Positions 47,225 to 57,184 of a stretch of DNA of 64,000 bases are shown in pieces (positions within the stretch are counted from its first letter, which is position 1; each line of letters opens with the position of its first letter). The stretch spans positions 3,572,501 through 3,636,500 of the forward strand of contig CM020520.1 of assembly GCA_009823395.1 (NCBI GenBank), written 5' to 3'. A model generated the notes under the pieces. The model was not told the DNA's origin. It was given only the letters and a program-made list of their open reading frames with translations, and did no database searches. The position numbers and the translations under genes are program-made. Source of the stretch: Thamnaconus septentrionalis (lineage: Eukaryota; Chordata; Actinopteri; Tetraodontiformes; Monacanthidae).

Positions 47225-47935
47225 ATACCTCAGCATAGATTTTAGACTCCTGTATCATGTGTATATGAAGCTGTGCCATTTGTGCACCGGCCTTTTGGAG
47301 GCCTTGTATTTTAATTGTTTCGATCCCTCTGAATGAGAACATTACATTTCAGTCCGTTACATGAACTTGTTTCTTTGAGTTAATTGAACAGGTTTAGTTA
47401 GTTGGTTGTTGTTTTTTTAAACAATACATTCAGCCCTACATGTTGATGCACTTTACAGTACAATTGGGTTTTCTTTCCTCATGAGTTTTGATCAGTATGC
47501 TGTCATTATTCTTGTCATAAGTAGACAATAGAGCAAATACATTCTGTAAAATCCTAGGTACTGAGGGCAGAAACACCTGATAAATGTGCAACCTTTTGTA
47601 GTTCCACAATTTCGAATGTACCATGAAATCATTCATCATCACAGATGTCATACCAATGTACTGTTGCATTGTTCGCTAAGTAACTTTTTTTTCCCTTTTA
47701 TTTCCTGCATATGCTGTTTTGTGAGTTATTTATTAAAATATCCAAAGGTGTTCTCTCTCTTGTTGTCCCCACTGGGTTATCATTTCCTGTTTTAAGCTCA
47801 CCAGTAGCTGATCAATTGGGGGGTGGGAGTGTATATTTAACATGACATGACAGCGTACAAGAATCTGTGCTGCTGACTGTGACTTGAGTCCGAGGACACT
47901 GTCAGCACAAATAAAGGTTAATCCTACTGATGAAG
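47225..47935 (+). other. yme1l1: yme1l1 3' UTR
   Basis: About 700 bases of AT-rich non-coding sequence end with AATAAA at 47910-47915. Confidence 0.6.
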
Positions 47936-48430
47936 TGTCGATTGAGTCCATGACTAAAATTAGACCAAGCGAAAATGTGGAACTTGTTTTAGTTCGTAAC
48001 AACATTCTTTAATCAATCTAGCAGGGCTTACAAACTGCAACCATACATTAACTTGGTGACTCCAATTAATTTACAAGAATCTGAGAAACAACTGCCCACT
48101 TGAACAACACAAAACACACAAAGGTTTTTTGTGATTCTCTAGAGAAGGTACAAAGGCCCATTATCTGCCTTCTTCACTGATCTGTGTCTCCTGTTCGGTG
48201 TATTTAGTTCTGTGTGAAGCCATTTGAGCTGCAACAACCAGCTATTGTTTAGTCTTTTTTTCAACTTTTCCATTCATGCTTGGCACAGAGTTTATAAAAA
48301 GGTGGAGGTTGCAGAATTAGCAGAACTGACTTGGGACCAAAAGGAATGGAAGCCACGCTTCACTCCTCACTGGACTGAGTTGTGAACGGCTTGGATGCCA
48401 GGCCAGGTTTACTCTTCCTCCTCAACAGCA
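47936..48430 (+). promoter_or_regulatory. Promoter and 5' UTR of the polyketide synthase gene, TATA box
   Basis: TATAAAAA at 48293-48300 lies about 135 bases before the chosen start codon, so transcription would begin near 48325. A 10-codon upstream ORF starts at 48345 and stops at 48375-48377. A second ATG at 48395 is in frame with the protein but has a poor context, whereas 48431 has G at both -3 and +4. The other genes here lack a TATA box, which suggests more restricted expression for this one; that is inference. Confidence 0.6.
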
Positions 48431-51400
48431 ATGGAAGAAACAGAAGATGACATTGCTGTTATTGGAATTGGATGCAATTTCCCTGGAGGTATGAATTCCT
48501 CATAATCCTTCTGTCGGCCTTCAAAAGTTCTCTTGAGGTTCATAGTTGCAGAAAATTAATCAGAGGCATTTCAAAATATGTTTTAGGTGAAGGTTTGGAA
48601 AATTTCTGGAAGATTCTGTTGGAGGGAACCAACTGTGTTACAGACATTCCAGTGCAGAGGTTCGATGCTGCTCAGTGGTATGATGCTGATGATGCGAGAC
48701 CTGGAAAAACGACAACAACCAAAGCGGCTCTGATAGAAGGGGAAGCAGGATTATTTGCAGGGCTGGCAGTTTTTCTGAGATAATTGCTGTCACCATAAAT
48801 TCCGGTCCATTTTTTTTACTTCAGGTTCAACGAGTTTGACCACAGGTTTTTTGCCATCCCTGAAGCTGAGGCTGACGCCATGGACCCTCAGCAGAAGCTC
48901 CTTCTGCAGTGTGCGTACAGGGCGCTAGAAGATGCAGGAACTGCCATGGACAGCATCAGTGGAAGTAGAACGGGCGTTTACATAGGTGCTCTCATATCAC
49001 CATGTGTCACATTTCAAACTCACTGCAGCCTTTTTCCCTTTCAGCTTTTAACCTTATATTGTTTTTTTCCCTTTTTATTGTTCCAGGGCTGATGAACAGG
49101 GATTATGAGAAGCTTCAGAGCAGCAGCTCCACCACAGTCACCCACTACAGCGGCACTGGGACAGCAATGAGCATGGCCGCCAACAGAATTTCCTTTACAT
49201 TCCATCTGACCGGCCCGTCTTTTGCTGTTGACAGCGCCTGCTCCTCATCGCTGGTTGCTCTGCACACAGCTTGCCAGGCTATAAAGCAAGGTGCCCACTT
49301 TTCTTTGGGCCAATGCATTCTATCTAAAATGTTCTAGTCCTCATTCCTCCTTCCTTTTCAACTAGGGGACTGTGAAATGGCTCTTTGCGGTGGAGTCAGC
49401 TGCATCATCGAGCCCAGAGTGTTTGTCGCCCTCAGTAAGGCGAAGATGATCTCAGCCGAGGGGACGAGCAAGCCTTTCTCCAGCCGGGCGGACGGCTACG
49501 GAAGAGGGGAGGGCTGCGGCGTCGTTCTCCTGAAGCCCCTAGAAAAGGTAGCCCAATTTTGTTGTTCATATTTTTGATGGGGGAACAGTGGCCATTTCAC
49601 ACACTATTTCTCTTTCAAAGGCCATTAAAGACAACAACAAAATATGGGGCGTCATCAGCAAGACTGCAGTGAACCAGGACGGTCGCTCGGTCACACCAAT
49701 CACCAGACCGTCCGAGACTCAACAGCAGGAACTCCTGCGAAGAATCTACTCGGACTCTGACCTCGCTGACCTCCAGTACGTCGAGGCCCACGGCACTGGG
49801 ACGCCAGTTGGAGATGCGACTGAAGCCAGGAGCATTTCAAACGCGCTCGCCAGAGCCAAGCCTCCGGGATCAGTGGGCCTGCGGGTCGGTTCTGTCAAAG
49901 GCAACATCGGACACAGTGAGTCTGCAGCGGGAATGGCCGGGCTGATTAAGGTTCTCCTCATGATGAAGCACGAGACCATCGTGCCTTCGTTGTTCTACTC
50001 AGAGGACAGCGCCGGCGTGGATGCTGGAGCCCTGGGGTTCCGCATTCCAGTGAAAGTGGAGCGCTGGGAGGTGAGCGGGTCAAAGATGGAGAGGGTGGCC
50101 GGGATCAACAGCTTTGGATTCGGAGGCACAAATGCACACGTGATAGTGAGACAGCACAGGCGCACTGAGACAGGTCAGATCCTGCTGGGTGGCCCCAGAA
50201 TATTTGTAGCGTCTGCGGCCTCTGAGAATTCTCTTCTCTCGTCCATCGCCGACACTCGCCAGAGGCTCTGCAGTGACCCAACAGTCGACTTGGCGGCGCT
50301 GTCGTACACGTCGGCGTGTAGGAGGAGTCACCTCAGACACAGGTACAGAAAGGCCTTCCCCTTCTCCTCCCTCTCAGACTTGAAACGACAGCTGGAACTG
50401 AAGACAAAGCCGGAGCCGGCGAAGCCCGATGACAACAGGGTGATCTTTGTGTTCTGCGGGAGCGGGCTGGCCTGCGGGGAGATGTGCACGCAGCTCCTCC
50501 GAGAGGCTCCGGTGTTCCGGGACAAAGTCAGAGAGGTCGGGGAGCTCTTCAGGAGTCACGGAAGCCGCTGGGTCAGTCGCTGGATGGCTGGCGAGCTGCG
50601 CTTGGACGACGACTCCCGCAGGAAGCCGGACGTCACGCAGCCGCTCCTGTTTGCCATGCAGGTGGGCGTGGCCGCCCTGCTGAAGCACTACGGCATCCGG
50701 CCCGACGCCGTGCTCGGCCACTCGGTCGGCGAGCTGGCCGCGGCTCACTGCTCCGGCCTGCTGTCCCTGGAGGATGCTGTGAAGGTGCTGCACCGCCGCA
50801 GCGCCCTGCAGAGCGAGGTGACCGGAGGGAAGATGCTGGTCGTCGGCAACGTGGCCGTTGAAAAGGTGCTGAAAATCCTGCCGGGCTGCGGGGGAGGAGT
50901 CAGCGTGGCGGCGCTCAACAGCCCTCAGTCCTGCACGCTGTCGGGTGACGCGGACGCCGTCGACGCCCTTCATCGCAGCCTGAAGAGCGTCTTCGCCGGG
51001 ACAGATGTCTTCCTCCACGAGCTGGACGTCGCGGCAGCGTACCACAGCCACATGATGGATGCCATCCTGAAGGACGTGGAGGAGAGTATCGATCGGCTGC
51101 ACGGCAACAGGATGGAGTGCCAGCTCATTTCGACGGTGACCGGCCAGAGTTGCCGTGACGACGACTTCAGAACAGGGAGTTACTGGGCGAGGAACATCAG
51201 AGAGCCGGTTTTATTTGACAAAGCGCTGTGTGCCGCTGCCGCCAAGGACCAGAGGTCGACAGGAAACGTGACCTTTGTGGAGGTCGGACCCCGCAGGGCA
51301 CTGCAGAGAAACATCCAGGAAACTTTGGGCAACGACACTTTAGTTCTGTCCTCCGTGCAGCCGGGCAGTGACTGCGATACAATGTTGTCCACCATAGCGA

Positions 51401-54400
51401 GACTGTTTGAGCTGGGGACCAACATAGCGTGGGATCGCATCTTCAGAGGTCATGAGACGTTACCCACCGCACTGCCCGTCTATCAGTTTTCCAACGTGAG
51501 GAAGGAATTGAGTTTCGAGGCATCGACAGAAAGCAAAGGCTTGGTTGCATTTCCTCCTCACATTTTAATATCGCAGGTGAAGCAGGACATGCAGGACCTG
51601 CAGGAGTGCACGTGCACCCTCTCCGCAGACACAGTTCCATACATCTGGGAGCATAAAAATGCCGGTGTTCCCATCGTTCCCGGCGCGCTCTTTGTCGAAC
51701 TCGCCTACGCCTCAGCGATGGCGAGTGTGAAGCCGAGGAAACACGTTTCCTTCCCGCAGCTCGGCGTGAGGTTCGAGAGGCCACTCACGCTGAGCTCCAG
51801 CTGCCAACAGCTGAATGTGGCGATGCAGCACACGGATGAGGAATCCTCTTTCAGGATCTGCTCGGCTTCTCAAACTCACACTTCCGGCACGTTTGCATTT
51901 TCAACCGGCCGAGCACCGCTGGAAGAGCCAAACATTCATCCCGACGTTATTTACCAACGGTGCAAATATGTGGTGGAGAAAACTGAGATTTATTCCCTTC
52001 TGTCCCAGGCAGGATTTGAATATGGCCCCGTCTTCCAACAGCTTGGCGACGTGCGTCTGGGAGACGAGTACAGAGAAGCTGTAACATTGATTCAACTTCC
52101 AGGGGAAATTGTGAAAGAGCTCCGGGACTATTACCTTCACCCTGTGCTCCTGGACTGTTTCTTGCAGATGACCGCCGTGGCAGCTCACAGGCGGCTCTCC
52201 GGCAGGGTGGGATTCCCCTCGGCTATCGGAAGCGTGTCCATATCTGGGCCACTGCAGGAGGAAATGATCGTGTACCTGAGAGCCACTCAGGAGACTGCAG
52301 ACTTCATTGATGTGTGCGGTTGCTTTTCCACCACTGATGGCCGAGCGCTGGTGGAACTGACGGGGGTCAGGGTGTCGTTTCTGGGCGCTGTTCAGTCGTG
52401 CTTCTTTCACAATGAAACCGCCATGGTTCCCGCTGACGGGGATTCTCCCGACAGTCTGATCAAGGCGTTGGTTTTCGAGGACCGACTCGGTGTCGCTCAG
52501 GCGCTGAGGACGCACATGCATCCCGAGTCCGCCCTCGTGGCCAGCAGAGAGCGCTGGACATCAGACCAAGTGAGGAACGTAGTGTCGGAGTCGCTCAGCG
52601 CCAGTGAGGATTTGGAAAAGGTCCTCTTCATCTGCGGCGTTGAGGACCTCAGTCACCTGCCCCCTGAGAAGGTGGTGGACTCTCTGGCCACCTGCTGCGA
52701 GCTCCTCCGCCAGGTGGTTTTAGCCTTGAAAGGCAGCAAGTGGCCGCTTGCCATTTACGTCATAACCCACAGAGCGACAGAAAAGGTGGTGGACCACATC
52801 AGCCCAGGCTTCGTGCTCTCCGGCATGACCAGGACTTGTGCAGTGGAGACGAATGGCCTCTCCTTTCACCTGATTGACCTGGCGTCGGTCAGCGATGAGG
52901 ACGTCAGAACTCTGGCTCGGGTCGTTAATTCCTGCAGAGAACAGGAAGTTATGATCAACAAAGGACAAACGTCCACAGTGAGGATAGCCAAGACTCCCAG
53001 GAGAGAGGAGGCATCGTGTGGGGGTCATATTTGCTCTGGAAATACTCCAGAGTTTGTTCTGCAGACATCTGATCCGTACAAAGTGGCTGAGCTGACCGCT
53101 GCACCATCTGACTCACCGGAACATCGTTTAACAGAGAAGTCTGTGGAGATTCAAGTAACAAACATATGTGTGCACTCGTGCGATTTCTTTCCGGTCACCA
53201 CCTCACAGTTGAACTACGGCAGGACAATGTATTGGGATGAACACACGTCACACAGTCACAAGCTTCTCTGTCTAGATTTCAGCGGCGTCGTCACGGCCGT
53301 CGGCAGAGAGGTTTCCAGCACAAGAGTGGGAGACCACGTCGCCTCGTGCTACCCGGCCGTCGCGCACTCTAAAGTTGTAATTCCTGCAGATGTGTGCTAC
53401 AGCACCAAAAAGTTTACCTTTCTCCAAGAGACGCCGTGTGTCTCTTTCTTCATCCTGGCGTGGGAGGTCCTGCAGAGGAGGCTCAGCAAGGTGAGAGTCA
53501 AGCACAAAAGGATGGTCATCGTTTCCCACAGCTCTGCTTCTGCTCTGGTGAAGGTTCTGGCTCTGACGGCAAACAGATCAGGTTGGAATGTTTCATCCTG
53601 CACTCATACTGGAGGACCAGCTCAGCGCTTCGCTCAGAGTCATGCGTTTGTTTTTCTGCCGCCATTTGAAAACTCATGGCAAGAAATATCCGACTTCGAA
53701 GGACCGGATACACACTTTATTTTCATTTGCGGTGATCACACGTCCTCTGCCCTCCCAGCGAGCGTGTTTGCTCTGAGAAGTCAGAAAACTCATGTGCATA
53801 AAGTCAATGTGTCCCAAGTACTCCAACGAGCTGTCCTGCATGAACAGAGCAAGAACATCTCCAACTGGCTCGACATGCTGGGCTTTGACGCAGCATCTCT
53901 CCCGCTTAAAACAGAGACATTGCAACTATCAAGCACAAAGACACCCAGGCCTCACTTAGACACTAAATCCTACCTGAGTTCAGTGACGGTGCAACAGGTT
54001 GCTCTACCTAAGACAGACGCAGTGAGTCCACTCTCAGATATTGTCTCACTCACAAGGCAGAGGCGGCTGTTCAAACAACATGGTGTTTACATTGTAACTG
54101 GAGGTCTCTCTGGATTGGGGCTTGAGACGGTAAAGTTTGTTGCACGCAGCGGCGGCGGTTGCATTGCAACACTGTCCAGAAGGCCCGTCACTGATGAGGT
54201 ACACGGTGAAATGGAGCTCCTCAGAAAACGACACGGGGTGAGAATCATAAACGTCCAATGTGACGTTTCCGTGTGGACGCAGGTGGACGAAACCATCTCC
54301 AAGGTTGAGCAGCAGTTCCCCGGCTGCACCATCAGAGGGGTGTTCCACAGTGCTGCTGTGCTACATGACGCGCTAATTGAAACTCTCGACTGGTCCCTCT

Positions 54401-55122
54401 TCACAAAAGTGCTGCTGCCCAAGGTGGGCGGAGCCTTGAACCTCCACAATGCAACGCTTCACGTCAAGCTCGATTTCTTTGTGTGCTACTCATCCATCTC
54501 GTCGTTCATCGGCAATCCGTCCCAATGCAACTACGCAGCGGCCAACTCCTTCCTGGACACCTTCTGTCACTACCGCAGAAACCTCGGCCTGGCTGGCCAG
54601 TCCCTCAACTGGGGACCTTTGAACCTCGGCCTCTTGCTGAACAAAGAGCATCTTCAGAGATTCCTGGAGGCCAAGGGGATGAGGGTGATGGGGGTGGGGG
54701 AAATTCATGGAGCACTCCAGGAGTGCCTGGCGATGGACAGGCCGCAGCAGGTCGTGTGCAAGTTTGACTTCAAGAAGCTGAGCGTGCACGTCCTGTCACA
54801 AAATGCTTCTCTGAGGGAGAGACTTTCAGACCTGGTGAGAAGGGAGATAAAGGACGGTGCAAGTGTTGGACCCACAGCAGTACACGGCAGCGTCAGAACC
54901 ATCATCTGCGAGATCCACAATATCAGCGTCGATGAGCTTGACGAGGACTCCACGCTACATTCAGTGGGCATCGACTCCATGTTGGCCATGACGCTTCAGA
55001 ACAGGATTTTCCAAGAGACGGGTGTAAATATCCCTCTGGTGAAGTTACTGGATCCAAATGTTACTCTGGCCACGTTGGAAGCCGTTGTAATGAGTGGTGG
55101 AGAGTTACATTTAAACAGGTAG
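48431..55122 (+). CDS. Animal FAS-like type I polyketide synthase, 2086 aa
   Basis: Iterative polyketide synthase of the animal FAS-like group. Fish relatives are annotated as probable polyketide synthase 1 and implicated in otolith nucleation; the budgerigar relative makes yellow polyene pigment. Exons: 48431-48488, 48587-48740, 48825-48985, 49087-49290, 49366-49547 and one 5.5-kb exon, 49621-55122. Domains: KS about 7-428 with Cys176 (DSACSSSL), His310 (EAHGTGT) and His351 (GNIGH); AT about 525-845 with Ser621 (GHSVGE) and AYHSH, which suggests malonyl-CoA; DH about 900-1190 with [10 protein letters not shown] (His931) and Asp1098 (DCFLQ); a pseudo-KR structural region; a degraded ER (about 1400-1660) that keeps FSGVV but lacks the glycine-rich NADPH loop; KR from about 1740 with TGGLSGLG, Ser1878, Tyr1891 and Asn1895; ACP about 1995-2075 with Ser2039 (GIDSML). 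No methyltransferase and no thioesterase. The second intron has a GG donor (48741) where GT is expected. Start alternatives: 48395 or 48431. Confidence 0.95.
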
Positions 55123-55628
55123 TTCAGGAATTATCTCTTTCCAAGTCCAGCTGAGGGACCTCTTATTTTTTTCGATTGTAATGTCTTGTCATTGAGTTGA
55201 AATTATGGCAACATATGAAATGAAATATTGCAGTACACAATCAATTTGAATTCATAAATCGAAATGAAAGAAAATGATAAAAGTAAAGATCTGAAATGTT
55301 TAATAGAGGAAGTGTCGTTTATTCTGAGCTGATGTCTTTACTCGGTCTATTTTATTATGATTACATGTGGAGATATTCAGGAAAAATACACTGGCATGAC
55401 TGCTGAGGTCAGTTAAACACATGAACAGCACGACTTTTGGGTTTGTTTGACCGTGGTGCTTTGGCGCCCTCTTGCGGTCAAGGCAGAATACAGAAAAAGC
55501 AACCACCCTGCTGACGTATCAACGCGTTAACAAAGTGGTGACGCCAAGAAGCAACAGAGGCTGTCATAATTATGCACCTTTATGAAAATAATGTGTGACG
55601 AAATGGGGCATTTGTTGTTCTGTTTTGG
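55123..55628 (+). other. Polyketide synthase 3' flank
   Basis: AT-rich sequence follows the stop. I see no standard AATAAA close by, so the 3' end of the transcript is unclear. A CTCF-like motif lies at 55461-55479. Confidence 0.4.
55461..55479 (-). promoter_or_regulatory. CTCF-like motif downstream of the polyketide synthase
   Basis: The minus strand reads CCGCAAGAGGGCGCCA, a good match to the CTCF core, between the synthase gene and the tRNA-like array. Confidence 0.4.
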
Positions 55629-55633
55629 CTGAT

Positions 55634-56296
55634 GCCTAACATAAGATTTGAACCACCAACTTTGGGATTCAGAATCCATCTCTTACCCTCTGAGCCATCT
55701 GTACTGAGTTCAGGGCAAGTTTCCTGGTGCTTTATCCTTTTTTTTTTTTTTTTTTTTTTTGGCCATAGAACTTAAAAAAAACAACAACAACAGTGTCCAC
55801 TTCAGGATTTGAAACAGTGATCTTTGCGTCTCAAGCCCATGTCTTTGCCTCTGTGCTATACTTCAGGCACTTGGTGAAGTTCTTCTGGTGCATTTATCCT
55901 TCTCTTTTCTGCCTGTTGCACTTTAAAGTGAATCACTGCCTGACATAAGATTTGAACCACCAACTTTGGGATTCAGAGTCCATGTCTTACCCTCTGGGCC
56001 ATCTGTACTGAGCTCAGGCCAAGGTTCCTGCTGGCTTTATCTGTCTTTTTTGTCCAGTGGACATAAAACAATCTTGAGCTGCTGCAGGATATGAACCAGT
56101 GATGTCAGAATTCCAAGCCCGGCTTTTCCACTCGGAGGCAGTTCTCCTGTGCTAAGACAAGTCACCCCGATGCATTTATCCTTCAGGTTTTTGGCTGTTG
56201 CACTTTAAAATTGATTCACTGCATGTTATGAGATTTGTGCCATCAATGTTTACATTCAGTGTCCTTTCTCAACCCTTTGGAGTCAGCAAAATAATA
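55634..56296 (-). repeat. Tandem array of five tRNA-like units
   Basis: Five head-to-tail units, read on the minus strand, each carry a B-box-like GGTTCAAATC and, about 30 bases upstream, an A-box-like TGGCTCAGAGGGTA or a decayed version. B boxes map near 55645, 55806, 55949, 56098 and 56232. Units 1, 3 and 5 resemble each other, as do 2 and 4, so the array is a dimer repeated at about 283-304 bp. A spacer resembling GTGCATTTATCCTT recurs after each unit on the plus strand. In unit 1 the anticodon loop would read TTCTGAA (CTG, Gln-like), but acceptor and T stems pair poorly. Most likely decayed tRNA-derived sequence, not functional tRNA genes. Confidence 0.7.
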
Positions 56297-57148
56297 CATA
56301 CTTAGTCCAAGTAAAAAGGAAAAATAACTGAACTACTGAAAGTTAAATAGGGAAAACTTTATTAAGCTTACATACAAAATAAAAATAAGAGATGTTCAAA
56401 GTGTGAAAGACAAGACTCACTGGATAGATGGAGTGGGCTGGACCCATCAGTGCGTAGATCATGTGTACTGAAAGACACAGAATAGATAATTTACCCCAAA
56501 AGGGGGTGCCAGTGATAGTTAATAACATGGAAATGACTTTTGAATGTGTCAACACACACGAGACTGAGGAGGGGCCCTATGGGGTAGAAATCACATCGCA
56601 TCGCCACGAACCTCTACCACAGGGTGGCGCAGCTCCCGCAGAGCAGGGTTTGCCGTGGTGTTGGCCCCATCTAGTGGCGATGTTGATGGATTCGGAAGGG
56701 TTCCTCAGGGTTGTCTCCTCCCTGTGGAGACGCCAACAGACTGATCATCAGACACGCTGGATTGCTAATATATAAAATATCCCCTCCTCGTTGTATCAAA
56801 ACTGTGGTTGCACGGCGATCAGCAGGGTGGCATCGTCCATTTTTCAAAGCCAAAACCGAGGAAACAGAAAAACAAACTGAGAATGATGAAAACTAAATAG
56901 AAACAAACACCAAGATGGCAGCAGTCTGTGGCAACTAGAATGCCCAACACAAGTGGAGCAGCACCTGCAGTTTGGAACACTCCATCCATCTTTCTGCACA
57001 AGGGGAATTATTTGTGTGTGTGTGTGTGTGTGTGTGCTCATGAGGGAGATGTGTGAGCGGAAGAAGACTGCATTGAACGAGGACACGGTGCTGTATTGGA
57101 GTAATAGGAGGACGCGTGTGTGACCCAGTGACACTGAGTGGCTGCTGC

Positions 57149-57184
57149 CTTCTGCCGGCCGACGGTCTGCTTCTGCCGGCCGAC
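57149..57184. repeat. 21-bp tandem duplication
   Basis: The 15-mer CTTCTGCCGGCCGAC occurs at 57149-57163 and again at 57170-57184, a direct duplication with a period of 21 bases. It contains the palindrome GCCGGC. Confidence 0.85.

Noticed and set aside
50374..51102. 242-codon minus-strand open frame inside the polyketide synthase
   Set aside because: It is the antisense shadow of a GC-rich coding exon and shows no family motif.
51901..52521. 206-codon minus-strand open frame inside the polyketide synthase
   Set aside because: Antisense to the DH region, whose plus-strand motifs are clear.
55115..55125. Splice donor at the polyketide synthase stop codon
   Set aside because: AACAG/GTAGTT could be a donor, but the ACP domain is already complete and no downstream exon with a matching frame was found. 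The TAG is taken as the stop.
55634..56296. Functional tRNA genes
   Set aside because: A and B boxes are recognisable, but acceptor and T stems do not pair well, and the units have diverged from each other.
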